From assembly GCA_013398175.1 (NCBI GenBank), contig VZRZ01006451.1, positions 91,623 through 155,622 of the forward strand: a DNA stretch of 64,000 nt. The letters are read 5' to 3'. The position numbers and the translations under genes are program-made. Of this stretch, positions 1 through 12,500 are shown in pieces. This stretch comes from Climacteris rufus (Eukaryota > Chordata > Aves > Passeriformes > Climacteridae). Each line of letters begins with the position of its first letter. Position 1 is the first letter of the stretch. Under the pieces are notes generated by a model, which saw nothing but the letters and a program-made list of their open reading frames with translations, ran no database searches and was not told the origin of the DNA.

Positions 1-1564
1 TTAACCTTTCACTGGAATGATCCCCCTCATTTTATTACAGAGCACATGAAGAGTTACGAATCCCAAGACACTGCCATTGCTTCACACCTCCAGAACCTTT
101 CCTAGGATTACAACACTGCAAATTCAAGCCGTGCTCTTCCCCTTGAATTGTGTTCTTCCTGCCACCTCTGTGTGACAGGAGGTAAGAACTCAATGGACAT
201 TTTTAAAGCTCCCAACTGGAGGCTCATGAACACTGAAAGGGAAAAATCAAAGATAAAAAAGACAACACCACACAGAATAAACTGAATAGACATCAGATGA
301 ATCTGACTCTACAATCTCTGTGAGCACATGCTGGGCAGGGGGAGATAGAGGTGAGATACCCCTTAAACATTCCCTTCTCCTGAAGGAGGCTGAACAGCCC
401 CAGCTCTATCAGACACCAGGTGCTCCATGCCCTGACCATCTCAGTGGGCTCTGCTGGAGTCTCCCCATTTATCCAAACCTCTCCTGTGTTTGGGGCACAC
501 AATGCTCTTGGTGCAGCCTTGTGAAGGCCAAGTACATGGCAATCAATAATGGATACCTGCTCCCACACTAATGAAGCCTGAAACTTTCAAACACCGAAAC
601 TAATAGAACATTTTGAGTTTGTGTGCACTGCGGTGGCGAGTCTGATTTTTCAATGGTGACTAAGAGGCTCAATTTCTGGTTACAATGATTCAGGGCACTT
701 GAGGATAAAACACAACACTGCTCTCAGAGCACCGGGGCAAGAGCTGACACCACCACACTCATTAATGCTGCGAGTTGTTTTTTTTAACGCTCTGTCAATA
801 CAAACAAGCGAAAACCTCATTCAGAAACAGACTTCTGTGCCTGGCAGGAGGGAACATGTGCAGGGAGCTGCACCAGCTCTGCCAGGAGACCCTGGCCTCA
901 CTCCTCAGAACTGCCAGCTGCCTTCATTTCCCACAGAATTAAGGAGAGCCAAGTGCTGTAGGCTATATAAAAGTTTGCCGACTATAAATGTCTCCATGCA
1001 ACACTCCTTACAAATAGAGCTCTTTGATATTCTCTTTCCTACAGGAAAATCATTTCCCTACCAGTCCCTGACAGATTTTTAAATGCTACGCAAATGAAGA
1101 CTAAAAAGATCCAAACACCTCATAATCTTTTCCATTAGCCAACCACAGCTGCACAAGAAATAACCTAAGACGTAGAATAAAACGTGCAGGTAGAATTTCT
1201 AATTTCTTCTCTTCACTTTTTAGAGTGACTCCAAACAAATGCGAACAACAGACAGGGGTTGGTTGTCCGTACCATCCAGAGATGGCTCCTTAAAATTAAA
1301 TACTTGGGTTTTAGCAGGCAGAGAATATTGTATTTGTGTATTTTTTTGTTTTCAAATGGCATTAAAAGGGGGGAGAGCTACTGGATGAGAAAGTCTAAAG
1401 TAAGTATCCTCGACGGCAAAATACCTGCAATGCAACAGCACGCATTTGGAAGGAGGTTTCTCTGGCGATACAGCAGCCTGTTTTACACACCCGCTTACTG
1501 CACATCTCCCGGCCTAAAACAACTTCCAGTTTAATCCTCGCTTTACTGAGCAAGACTTCAGCAT
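1..1564. other. Noncoding stretch, probably first intron of the minus-strand gene
   Basis: No exon with convincing splice sites or recognisable protein on either strand. It contains one CR1 fragment (375-510). The 127-codon open frame at 699-1082 has no recognisable domain. Confidence 0.5.
375..510 (-). mobile_element. CR1 LINE fragment, internal part, minus orientation
   Basis: The words GGCTGAACAGCCCCAGCTCT, CTGACCATCTCAGTGGGCTC and a following TTTGGGGCACA are the reverse complement of the end of the CR1 reverse transcriptase region. Diverged. Confidence 0.6.
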
Positions 1565-1692
1565 CAAAGCCGCTACTGCTCGGCCCGCGGCATCCCCGGC
1601 ACCCCTTCTGCCGCTCGCTCCGGGACGCCCCGCTGTCCGTGCTGCCCCCGCCGCCCGGGACCGCCGGAGGCGCGGCGCTCACCCCCACTCAC

Positions 1693-1759
1693 CCAGGCCG
1701 GCAGGTGCCGGGCGGCCAGGCCCCTGCGCACCGCCTCCCGCTCGTCCTCCAGCAGCGCG
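1693..1759 (-). CDS. Partial first exon of an unidentified minus-strand gene, cut by an assembly gap
   Basis: On the minus strand 22 codons (ALLEDEREAVRRGLAARHLP, then AW) end phase 0 at a perfect GTGAGT donor, inside a CpG island. The upstream part is lost in the N run. I do not recognise the protein. It does not resemble what I recall of TMEM177, PTPN4 or EPB41L5, the genes beyond CFAP221 in mammals. All three frames are open in this GC-rich DNA, so coding is inferred from the natural-looking composition and the donor. Confidence 0.35.
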
Positions 1760-2005
1760 NNNNNNNNNNNNNNNNNNNNNNNNNNNNNNNNNNNNNNNNN
1801 NNNNNNNNNNNNNNNNNNNNNNNNNNNNNNNNNNNNNNNNNNNNNNNNNNNNNNNNNNNNNNNNNNNNNNNNNNNNNNNNNNNNNNNNNNNNNNNNNNNN
1901 NNNNNNNNNNNNNNNNNNNNNNNNNNNNNNNNNNNNNNNNNNNNNNNNNNNNNNNNNNNNNNNNNNNNNNNNNNNNNNNNNNNNNNNNNNNNNNNNNNNN
2001 NNNNN
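1760..2005. other. Assembly gap, 246 N
   Basis: A run of N inside the CpG island. GC-rich bird promoters and first exons are often lost in short-read assemblies. Confidence 0.99.
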
Positions 2006-2184
2006 CGCGCCGCCCTCCCGCCCCGCCGCCACCGCGCCCGCGGGGAGATGCAGCACGGCACGGGGCACACGCGACCTGGTGGTGCTGTACGCTTGCTGCT
2101 GTCGTGCTGCTTGGCACTTTCTTCTCGTCCTCTCTTGATTTTGATGGGGATGTTGCGCGAGTTTAGATTCTGAAATACTGATAA

Positions 2185-2560
2185 TCACGGAATCATTGAA
2201 TCATAGAATCGTCAAGGTTGGAAGAGACTTTAAGATCAACAAGTCCCACGGCCAACCCAGCACTCACCGCTAAACCTCATCAGCCAGCACCAGATCCCGG
2301 TGCTTCTTAAACACCTCCAGGAATGGTGACTCCACCACCTTCCTGTGAAGCTTATTCCAAGGCCTGACCACCCTAACAGTGAAAATATTTTTTCTAATAT
2401 CTAATCTGAATCTCACCTGCCTCACATCACCTCTAGTCCTTTCACTGCAGGCACGGTAGAAGAAACTGCCCCCCCCACCTCCCTACAACCTCCAGTGAGG
2501 TGAGCCTTCTCTAGCCTAAATAAACCCAGGTCCCTCAGCCATTTCTCATAAGACATGTTT
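2185..2560 (-). mobile_element. CR1 LINE 3' end, minus orientation
   Basis: Starts with the inverted CR1 tail (GAATCATTGAATCATAGAAT) and continues through GGTTGGAAGAGAC, CACCAGATCCCGGTGC and CCCTCAGCCATTTCTCATA. About 375 bp, a 5'-truncated insertion beside the CpG island. Confidence 0.9.
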
Positions 2561-5500
2561 TCTAGGGAACCACAAGGCACTTTTTGAGATGCTTTCCCCC
2601 CTAGTAAGGTTAATTCTATATCTTTCTGTACATGCCTTAACAGACAGGCTGTAATTGTACAGTACTACACTGTTTTCCACTGCAGTTTTCCCTGGATCAG
2701 GCAAATGCCACTCTTTGTTCAGTGGATAAGTCTGGAACATCAGTGAATAATGCCAGCTTTTACTGTGACCCCTTTTTGATACTGGCTGCACAGGATAACA
2801 AATGATGAGACAGATAAAAACCTCCAAGAAAAAGAAGTTGACCATGACTGAGAGAACTAGGTTTGGCCTCTGCTTTGCCCTGGAATTAGTATTTAATTAT
2901 GGGTCAGTCAATAAATCAAACAACACCACAAGTGATCCTCATGGGTTGTTAATCATTGCACATGACTGATCTTGGATAGAAATCAGTTCAGGCATCTGAA
3001 AACTCAAATGCCTCACATTAGAGAAACTCATGCATGAGACATCTATTAGCAGGTACTTTTGGAAACAACCCTCCTAATCTTTCCGTACTGTCAAATGAGG
3101 ATGACTGTGCTCTTCTTCCTGGGGATGTTGCAAAGATAAATCATTTTAAAACACACTTGAGGAAGTACTTCCTTACACAGTGGGCAGTAAACCTCTAGAA
3201 CTTGAAGAAGGCTCCAGGGCAGATGGTATCAAGAGGTTCAAAAAGAGATTAGGTAAATTCTCAAAGCAAAAGCCCATAAATGTACTTCCTAACATCATGG
3301 GCACAACAGCTGTGGAGACTGGGGGGAAAGGACTGCAGAAAATGTTTGGGGTCATGCCCTCTCCCTAAACAGCCACTGGGACCAGTGGGCTGAGTCCACA
3401 AGGCATTTCTGTTTGTAAAGCTGTGAAGAAAATCCAGATACTGACAGAAGCTGAGGTATTACCTGCCCTCTTGATACCACACATTAAAAACCACACACTG
3501 GTTAGTTTGCACAATTACATGTATCAGGAGACAAGTCTACATGCAAAAACATACCTGGTTTTGTTCTAAGCGTGACCAAAGACTGAGGCTGACTTGTTAT
3601 TTAATTTTCCTGTCATTTAAAACTTTGTAAAACATTTTCAGTATCATTTCCAGCTACAGGGGAATTCCAATCTGTTTCACCTAATATTCACTGGACAGTC
3701 ACTAAGGTAATGACCAAGGCTATTGTTCTGGCCTGTGACAATCTTCACTCCTTATTTAACTTGCCTGGACATCATCACTGTGCTTATTAACACTGTGATA
3801 TATTGCAGCTGATTATGACAGAGAGATTCTAGAGAAGCTGCAGAGCTTTGAAAATGTATTAGTACTAAATTTGCTGTCTCTCAAGCTGGCCATGGTAACT
3901 AAGGCAACCCATTTTAAAGGTGGGGAGCTATGAAAAACTGCCAACGCTTTTTCTTTTCACTACAGAGAACGTGCAAAGCAATTAACCCCAAGAATCAATT
4001 GAAGTGCATACCAACAAGCTATCAAAGGGTTTACTGAAGATGACTTTCTAATTTAACTTTCTTGTGGCTTCAGGGCTTGTGATCACTGTGAAAATCCCTC
4101 TTTAATGTAAGCAAATCTTAGAGGTGCAGTATGTCTTTTCTCTGTGCCTCCACAGCAAAATATCAAACACTATGTAAGGAAAAAACCTTACTCCTTGCAT
4201 TAACAGAATGACTTCTATAAAGCTGTTGTCCCTTTTGGCACTCCTAGTCACTTGATAAAGCATTATTGTTTACTTTCCTCTAGTTTCATACTCTCCATCC
4301 ATGCACTGTTCACTTTGTCAAGCAAAGTTGAATGCAGACTCTCCCTATCATAGGGCAAAAGCCTTTTACCTACTCCTGCTGTCTGTCCTCAAGCAAGTCT
4401 GGAGTGCATTTCTCCAGGAAAAGCTGTGGCTCCTTCATTCTGGGCAGTTTTGTCCAGAAATTAAATATGAGGTGAGCAGCTCAAATGAGCCTGGATTACC
4501 TTCTTCAGCCAGAGGTATTATTCTGGCTGGACATTTGTAATTTGGTCATGAAAATAATTATGTATTTATGTTCTGTTTTGGGAATCATTCCTTTGGCATT
4601 AAAAAAAAAAAACAATCTAGGACTAACTGGTATTATCTATAAATCTAGTCAGGACTGGTAAAGCTAATGGATCTCATATGAAAAATAATCATGTGCAGAA
4701 GGCTGCAAGCCCAGGGCTTTTGTTGGGAATATGTGCAAAGCCAGTTTGGGAGTACATGACCCTTGCTTTTAAGGACTTTGCTCCACTGTGCTCACTCCCC
4801 TGTACTGTGCCTGGTGTCTGCTTGGCTCATGGCTCCTTGCTGCTGTTGTACAGCAGGCAGTAGAGAGGCACCAAAGAGCTGGGACTTTCAACAAGATAAC
4901 AAAACCAGTGAGAGCAATTTATTTCACATGTCCACTTGTTCTTCTACAGCAGAGTCATTAATGTGAGGGCAGTGCAGGAGGATTCAGTGTTTACCTCAGG
5001 AGGTAAGAGAGTGGTGTGGCCACTGCCCCTTGCCCAGCCTTGCCCTTCCTGCCAGCAAATCCCACACTGCTGTGGCACTGGACAGCCAGGTGAGCAGAGC
5101 ACTGAGAAAAGCTGTGTCTTGTATACACACAAACTGTGTAGCTGCAGAGGTGAGGCACAAGAATGTGAAAGAACACTAAGCACTATATATGATGGCATCA
5201 GAGAGAGGAAAAAAATAAACTTCCCTTACAGTGAGGAGAGCAGCTGTGAGTTGGAGCTGTCACTTCCCTGGCTCTGGGTACCACTCAGATTTTCACACAA
5301 GACACATGAGCACACCTTGGTGTCACCCTGGAGCCGGTGCTGGCCACGGGCAGCTGGTGCCACCTGCTGAACATGGTAACATTTTTAATCTGGAATCTTT
5401 ATAATTGCACCAGAAAAGTCAAATCTTGCTGGAATTCGACTATAGCAGAATCAGCAGAGAGCTGCAACGAGGCAGAGAAACTTCAGTTTTTAATTTTAAG

Positions 5501-6290
5501 TGTCTTTTCCAAGTACAGTTTCTATTATTGTACTACACATTTCATTCTCAAAAGCAAAGCCTGTTAAATCTGTTTGGTTAAAAGTTTGCCACTGTTATAA
5601 CATGAATTTATTCCATTTTTCTGTTTGAACAACTGTATCTGCAACAGGATTTGTAAGCACATCATACAATGTCTTTGGTCTAAAATGAGCACTACACATT
5701 TCTTGGAGGATAAAATATTTCATAGATTTTGTTATGCCAGTTAGTGAAAAGCAAGCAAGAAAACCCCAGGAAAAAAATGATCTTTCCATCCTTTTAAATC
5801 CTTTTTCACTCTGCTGAGTGAAAATCCTTTTTGATTCTACTGACACATATTAGGCTATAAAAATTGCCTTTCAAGTGAATGATGAATTTCCAGAACAAGC
5901 TTATTAATAATTCACAGCTTAATATCTAATCTGTATAATTTACATCTTGCTGTGTTTTAAGTGCTTAAAGTACTTGACTGAGCTCACAGAAACATCTTCT
6001 TGAGGAATTTGAGTGCTTAGCCTTCGTGAAACACATTAAAAGTGTTAAGCAGTGGAGAAAGATAATTCATGAACTACGGAACTGCTGTCCCAGCTGGCAC
6101 CCCCTCATCAACCAAGCAGAAACTTCCTTGGTTATGTTCCTTGGGGCTTACATCTTGTTTAGCTGGCACCTTCCATTTGAAGTGTCACAAAACAAAAGGG
6201 TTTCTTGATAAACTGGACTTTATGGCTTTCTACAACTACTTGAAAGGCGGTTGTAGCAAGGTGGGTATTTGTCTCATAGTAAGTGACAGC
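2561..6290. other. Intergenic DNA without recognisable gene
   Basis: Apart from the CR1-like piece at 3135-3400 I see only short chance frames, none with splice context or family resemblance. A short A run lies near 4600. Confidence 0.6.
3135..3400 (+). mobile_element. Old CR1-like fragment, plus orientation
   Basis: GGAAGTACTTCCTTACACAG, GGTTCAAAAAGAGATTAG and AACATCATGGGC recur in older avian CR1 subfamilies. Subfamily not assignable by eye. Confidence 0.5.
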
Positions 6291-6294
6291 ATGA

Positions 6295-6534
6295 GAGGAA
6301 GGGGCAGTTGTGTCAGGGAGCTTTAGATTGAATGTTTGGAAAAGTTTCTTCACTGAAAAGGTTCTCAAGCACTGCAACAGGCTGCCCAAGGAAGTGAGTC
6401 ACCATACCTGGAAGTATTTAAAAGATGTGTAGGTGTGGTACTTCAGGACATGGCTAGTGGTGGACTCAGCAGCGTTGGGTTACTGACTGGACTCAATGAT
6501 GGTAGAAGTCTTTTCCAATCTAAATGATTCTATG
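6295..6534 (+). mobile_element. CR1 LINE 3' end, plus orientation
   Basis: CAGGCTGCCCAAGGAAGTG, then GAAGTCTTTTCCAATC and the tail ATGATTCTATG. Typical 5'-truncated CR1, moderately diverged. Confidence 0.85.
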
Positions 6535-9500
6535 CTTTGCCTAATAACACCATCCCTATTCTGCAAGAGTTTTTTACACTCAGCCTTTGAAGAAGTAATG
6601 GATACATTATCTTCTACTTTCTCTCTGCAGATGGAAAGAAGAGAGGTAAAACCTGACACTTGCTGCTCCTCTCTGTCCACTGCAGGATCCAGGCAGTACA
6701 GCACCTTTAATAAAGTCCATTTAAAATTCAGATTTGCCAGAGGACTCTCCATGTCTGTGTCTGTGCTTGACACAGCAAGGGACACATTGAGACCTACAGA
6801 GTAACAACGGGGGCAATGCACATGAAACTGTGAGGAATGCTGTTTGCAGTTCTGCCTGCTCAACACCCCGTCAAGGTAATGGATCCTGACACAGGCACAC
6901 CTGCCTGCCATCTCCCTCCTGGAGCATGGGCTGCCAGGCTCAGCACAGGCACAGTTTGCAATGGCACACCAGGCTGGCACAGGGCTGGGAATCCAGTCAA
7001 AAGCCACTTTCCTTGAGCCAACTTATTGCAGAAGAGCAATGACAGCATCTTGCCTCTCCGTGAGGCTGCACCTCCCAGATCCTGCTGGGTTTCTGCTTAG
7101 TGAGTTTAGCCTTTTCTTTGAGGATAGGGAAACACACAGCCTGACTGAGGACCTTCCTCTGAAGAGCTCCTACCACTTGTTTCCAGAGTGAGGTTTCAGC
7201 ACAGAGCTGATGCTCTAAAATGAAGACCTGAATTTGAGCAAGTGCTGCTGCCTTTAAAGCTCCAGAAGGGTCAGTGGAAAGCCTGTTCATAGCAGAATAA
7301 ACTGAATTCATTAGTGTCTCAAACCTCTTTGAGCAGGCAGAACTCTGTGCCAGAGTTTTGCACTTGATGACATGTACTGGCTGAATTTTCAGATTACTTT
7401 TCTTAGCTTATCATGAGCATTTGCAGCACAAAAACAAGCTCAAGATGTAAAGGAATTGCACAGTACCATGGAAGTATGTTAATATGCCAGAACTGGCTTC
7501 CTTTACCCAATGCTTCTTCCTTTACAGCATGTGTACACTAGAACTGAATGAGGTTAGGCACAAAATTAGGAATTTCTTTGACTGAGGAAAGATGTGATAA
7601 TATTAAGTGGTGTTTATAAAAACCAAAGGGACTGAGAAAAACTTGGGGAAGAAGACATCTTGGGAGTAAACTAATGCTGCTGCTCACAAACACAAAATCC
7701 CCATCAATAGGAGCATGAGATTACAGTAAACTCAGCGGATTCAAAGGCAACCTCAGCCATTTCTCTGCATCCCTGTGACACAGTCAACTGGGCCCCACGG
7801 GGCTACAGCTGAGCTTTTACTACTGTCCATCCAAAGGGGATGACAGGTGACACCTCAGCTTGGCCATTAAACCCTGGCACAAGGGTATGGTAAAGCTGAG
7901 AGTCTGGCTTCAGCAGCACCAAACTGCATGGTGCAGCCCCAGAGTCCTCCACAGCACTGGGCACAAGCAAAAAAATATCCTGCACCTTTTTTTATAAAGA
8001 GTTTTTCCTTCTGCACCTGCTCCAGCTCATTGCTGGCAAGTACCAGCCCACACAGAGAGCAGAGCAGCAGCAAAAGCAATATTCATCCAAAGGTTATTTT
8101 CAAAATCTTGGAAAGTTTGAAAAACCTCCCAAAGATTCCTTCTTTCTAGTGAAAATCCTGACCCACACCCCAAATACTATCTCTTTAGCACTGAGCATGC
8201 TGAACTACAAGGCCTCCAGGGTCTGGTACAGCTCTTCCTACAATCTCTTAGTGGCCTCTGCTGGCCAGGACTGAGATCCTGGCATCTGTCTAAGTGTCAG
8301 CAGTCCTGAATCCAGCTAAGATTTACATAGATATTTTACTGGTGACAACAGCAGAGACGCTATCACCAGCGCTGTATTAATCAGCAGCAGAAAGTTCTCA
8401 CTAAAAATCCCTGTTCCACTATAGCTGCTTGTTTTAGATTGAAGTATTTATGGCAAGAAAATCTTGGTGGGTGCAAAAATCACTGAAGACAAACTCTGGA
8501 TGTGATTGCTGCCTTTGGATTCAAAACTGAGTCATCTGTTAAACCTTCAGCTTTATGTGGTGCTGTAGGAATAGCACAAAAGAAGAGAGACTGGGAGTGT
8601 GCATGGCTGGAAGTGATTTACTTTTCCAAAAACAGCATTTTTATGGTAAAGGTGTGAACAGATGTGCTCTCAAAGATATGGAGAATAACATTCTGGTTAC
8701 TCAACATTTCAGCTGAGAGTTCCTGCCCAAAAAAAAATGCATAAAGCATATGTCTGCTATTTTCTGAACATCAGAGAAACAGGGCTGCTTTCCTGGTGTT
8801 CTCCCTAGCTTAGTGTTAACTCAGCTTTCCAGCCTCTATTTTACTTTTCTAGAGAGTATAAATTCTCTGCAGCTAGAAGAATATAAAGTTATCTTATCAT
8901 TACAAACAGGCATTTTCCTCTTTGTTTCTCTTTGGGAGTTTGATGGTCTTTCACTGAAGGATTTATCTTTGAGAGGTATCATAGCTCCTACCTTCCAATC
9001 AGTTTCCACTCTCTTATGGGCCTGACTCCGACAGTTGCCTATGGAAAAGCTTGTTGATACAGAAAAGAGAAAGGTTAATTATTTTGTTAAAAAGTAATAA
9101 TAAAAACCCCCTCCTGCTCAAGAGAATTTCTACAAAATTTGAGTTTCATATATTATAAATAAAAAATCCCCCCAAAAACCTTAAAACATTTTCCACCCCC
9201 TTATTTCTCTGTCACTGTTCTAATTAAAAGGTTTAAGGGAGATTTTGCTTTTAACTTTTCCTTTATTGATTTAATGAAAAATTCTGCTCCCCTACAAGAA
9301 AACCAATCACTAGAACATAAGCCTAAGGTTGCCACTACCATTGAATTTATGTGTAAATAAGACACACACTACCTTGCAGCCCATCTGTGGTCAAAACTGT
9401 ATCTGGTGACAAATGTAGCCTAAGACTAGGTGCAAGAGCATAATGTTTTAAAACCAAAAAAAAAAAAAAAAAAAAGAGAAAAAAAGAAATGAGAGAGGGA

Positions 9501-12500
9501 AGAGCCAGAAAAACCCCAAGACAGCAATGTTTCTACCATTCTTCCCCAAATGAAAGAAAAATTGTGACTCTTTGGGGAAAACATGAGAGAAGCAGTAGTT
9601 GGTGGGCTGAGAAGTCCCCTCATCTCCCTCCAGATAGGATCACAGCTTGTACTTTCCATTACACACTGCCAGGGACTGGAAGGTGCAAGTAAGGCAAGGG
9701 CACCCCACTGAACCATTAAGTCTTTTTTAGGTGAGTTCTTTTGCAAAAGACTAAAATACTCCATTTGTTTCAAATAAAGTCCCATCTGGGGATGCTTCTT
9801 CAGGAATGGCAGGGTCAGAGTCCCAGTGCAGCCTGCAGACTAGTAGCAGTAATAACAGCCTGTCCTACCCCATTTATCTACAAAATCTGGTGAGAGAGGA
9901 TGTGCCACTCACAACAGAGTGACTGTGAAAAACACTTAGGTTCTGTTTACTGAGAAATGTTCCTCTTCTGAGCACCACCAGTAAAGTTATGATTGATCTC
10001 AAACTGGAAGCACAATAGTATCACTAACCTTCTCTTTGTCCAAGTTTTTGCATCTTTTTTACTTTCTGGAAATTAGCTTATGGCTGAAAAACCCCTTTTT
10101 TTCCAGTTCCTGCATGGGTTTGTTACCACAAAATCTTTTGTTCAGAGGAGCAGAGCAAAGGCACACTAGACTTAATTATCTCCTTGAAAACTGTTCAGCT
10201 TTTCCAGTAGTACTGTGTGATTTTTGTTGGCTTTTCTCAATAATGTGTTTTATTATAGGGAGTTTAAGATGGTTCAAAGTGCAGAAAATACATCCACTGG
10301 AGGGCAGGCCTGGATCTGGCAGAATGTGCTGAAAAGACCTAGAAGGAAAGACAACAAAGTTATATTTTGCTGAATGAAAGCTGTCACCAATCAGGACTCA
10401 ACAGTGAAGAACTAAGAGATGGTCTTTTTTCTGAATGGATTCATGACTACACATGTATAGGCTATGAAATAAAGGCTCCAGTAAGAGTTCATCTCTAATA
10501 AGAAGAGCCCTAGATGAAGCCTCTGACATTGACTACAATTAAAAAAAACCTGTCATGACAATTATTAGTTGAAGTGAACAACTCCCAAAAGGATCAATCT
10601 CAAGGGTGCTGATCAGACAGCACCAACTGCAATCAGTGGAGCTGAATTCCAGGCCTGAACTTGGCCCACAGGTCCTGTGTGTTCCCACAGCAGCAGCACC
10701 CTGCAGCATGGCCATGCAGGACCCATGGTCTGAGCTCACTGGGGTGCAAGGTTTCTCCTGGGAGGTCCTTTCCATGCTGTGCATGCAGTCCAGAGGCACA
10801 AGGGATGTGCACAGGCAGCAGCAGTGTCTGGCTGCACCTCGTACTCCCAGCCAGAGCAGAGCCTGGGCGTGCTCAGAGAGCAGCTCTGGGGGGGCACCTG
10901 ATGTCCCACTCTCTGGATTGCAATCTGTGCGCTCTTTCCTGCCAGCTCCCCCACGACCAGGGAGGTGCCCCTGCCTCAGAGTTAATTACATGTGACTGGA
11001 TCAAGTGCTTCATGCAGTACTTGCTTCTAGCAAGAACTGAGTTTGGCTCAGCACTTTGAGATGCTAAACCTTTGACAATCCAGATATCATTTTTGACTTT
11101 GAGTGCCATCAAAATCATAACAAAAGGAAAGAGTTTATTTCATGTAGCAGCTGAAGATCCCATATTTAGTTCTGCCTGACTTTATCAACCCTTGTTTTCT
11201 TTCAGACAAACTGAAGACTCAGTTTTCTTTTCACAGTTTTCATGGGAGCATATTAAATGAACTTCCTCCTTTCATCAGTGACTCACTCCTGGAAAGGCTA
11301 TTTCACAAATAGTATCTCTATTCTGAGGGAAACAAGCTGTTCCCTCTTACATTACTCAAGTAGCTGCAGACAAACTAAAATACATTGTTAAATGATTTCA
11401 AAATGCATTAGAAACACAGCTCAGAGACAGTCAGCTTTAAATCAAGCAGCTTTCTGATGTAATTGCTGCCCTTTAATGATATCAATCAAGCCAAATATTA
11501 ACATCGACTAGAAATTCTGAGGGCCTGGCTGGAGACGCTTTACAACCCACAGTCTGCAAGTTCATATCCCTCCCATAGTATTTAATGCTGGTCACACCAC
11601 ATATTTAGAGCTGTTTTTAAACAGAAACAGGATCTCAATCAGAATAACTCCAATCTGAGATTACTAGCAGCCAGTGAGACATCTGTTCAAGTCTACAGCT
11701 GCAGATTTTACATATATTAGTATCTGTTTCCTGCAATGTGAATTAAAGTCTTACCTGGAGATGTGAATAAAGTGATGATATGGGTACTTTCATTAGTAAT
11801 GACTATGGATGTGTTTAGAGTTGAGCTGCTTCTGCTAATTTCGTCAAAGAAAACACACTTAGGAATTCCTGAAACAAACAGTTAAATCCCCAAATAAACA
11901 GCTGGAAATATGTTATCTTGAAGGCATGGGTCTGAGAAACAGTCAGGCTTTTCATTCCAAAGAAAACCAGAAGTATAATAATATTTTTAAACAAAGACAA
12001 AAGACAGAAATTTTATAAAAAGTCAAAATATCTTCCTGGCATTGTGTAGTATAAGGCAAGAAAACACAAAACTGGCACACTACATGTCAGTCACAAGAAG
12101 ATTGTATTTGAAAAAGACTCTTCTGGGTAATATTTGGAAAGACAGCACACCTTAAAGCATTCAGTGGTGCAAGTGTTACAAGTGACCAGGAATCTCTCTA
12201 GCCGAAGGACAGTCCAAGAAATTCTCTGAGACCTGACTACCATGGGTGAAGCCAAAGGACCAGTAACTCCAACATTACATTGAGTGATAAAATCAAAACT
12301 TTATTAGGATCTTCTCTATGAAACCCCTGGACTGTCCTACTGTTGGTAGTGTAAGAATTTGCCTCAGGTGTATTATCTGTAAAGAGGCCTTGCAGGAGTG
12401 TTCCATGCCAAGCAGGTCTAACTCCATTGCTATCAGTGGAAAGCTTTGTATTGTTAGACTTCTGTGAGGTATTCATGGACATTGTTTCTGTTACACATTG

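Larger units (their letters stand above)
1565..2060. promoter_or_regulatory. CpG island, probable promoter of a minus-strand gene to the left
   Basis: Very GC-rich and CpG-dense on both sides of the gap. The right part reads GGGGCGGGAG on the minus strand, an SP1-type GC box. AT-rich DNA begins sharply on both flanks. Confidence 0.7.

Noticed and set aside
6480..7007. 175-codon open frame on the minus strand
   Set aside because: Its end is antisense CR1, there is no recognisable domain, and no splice partners were found. Probably chance.
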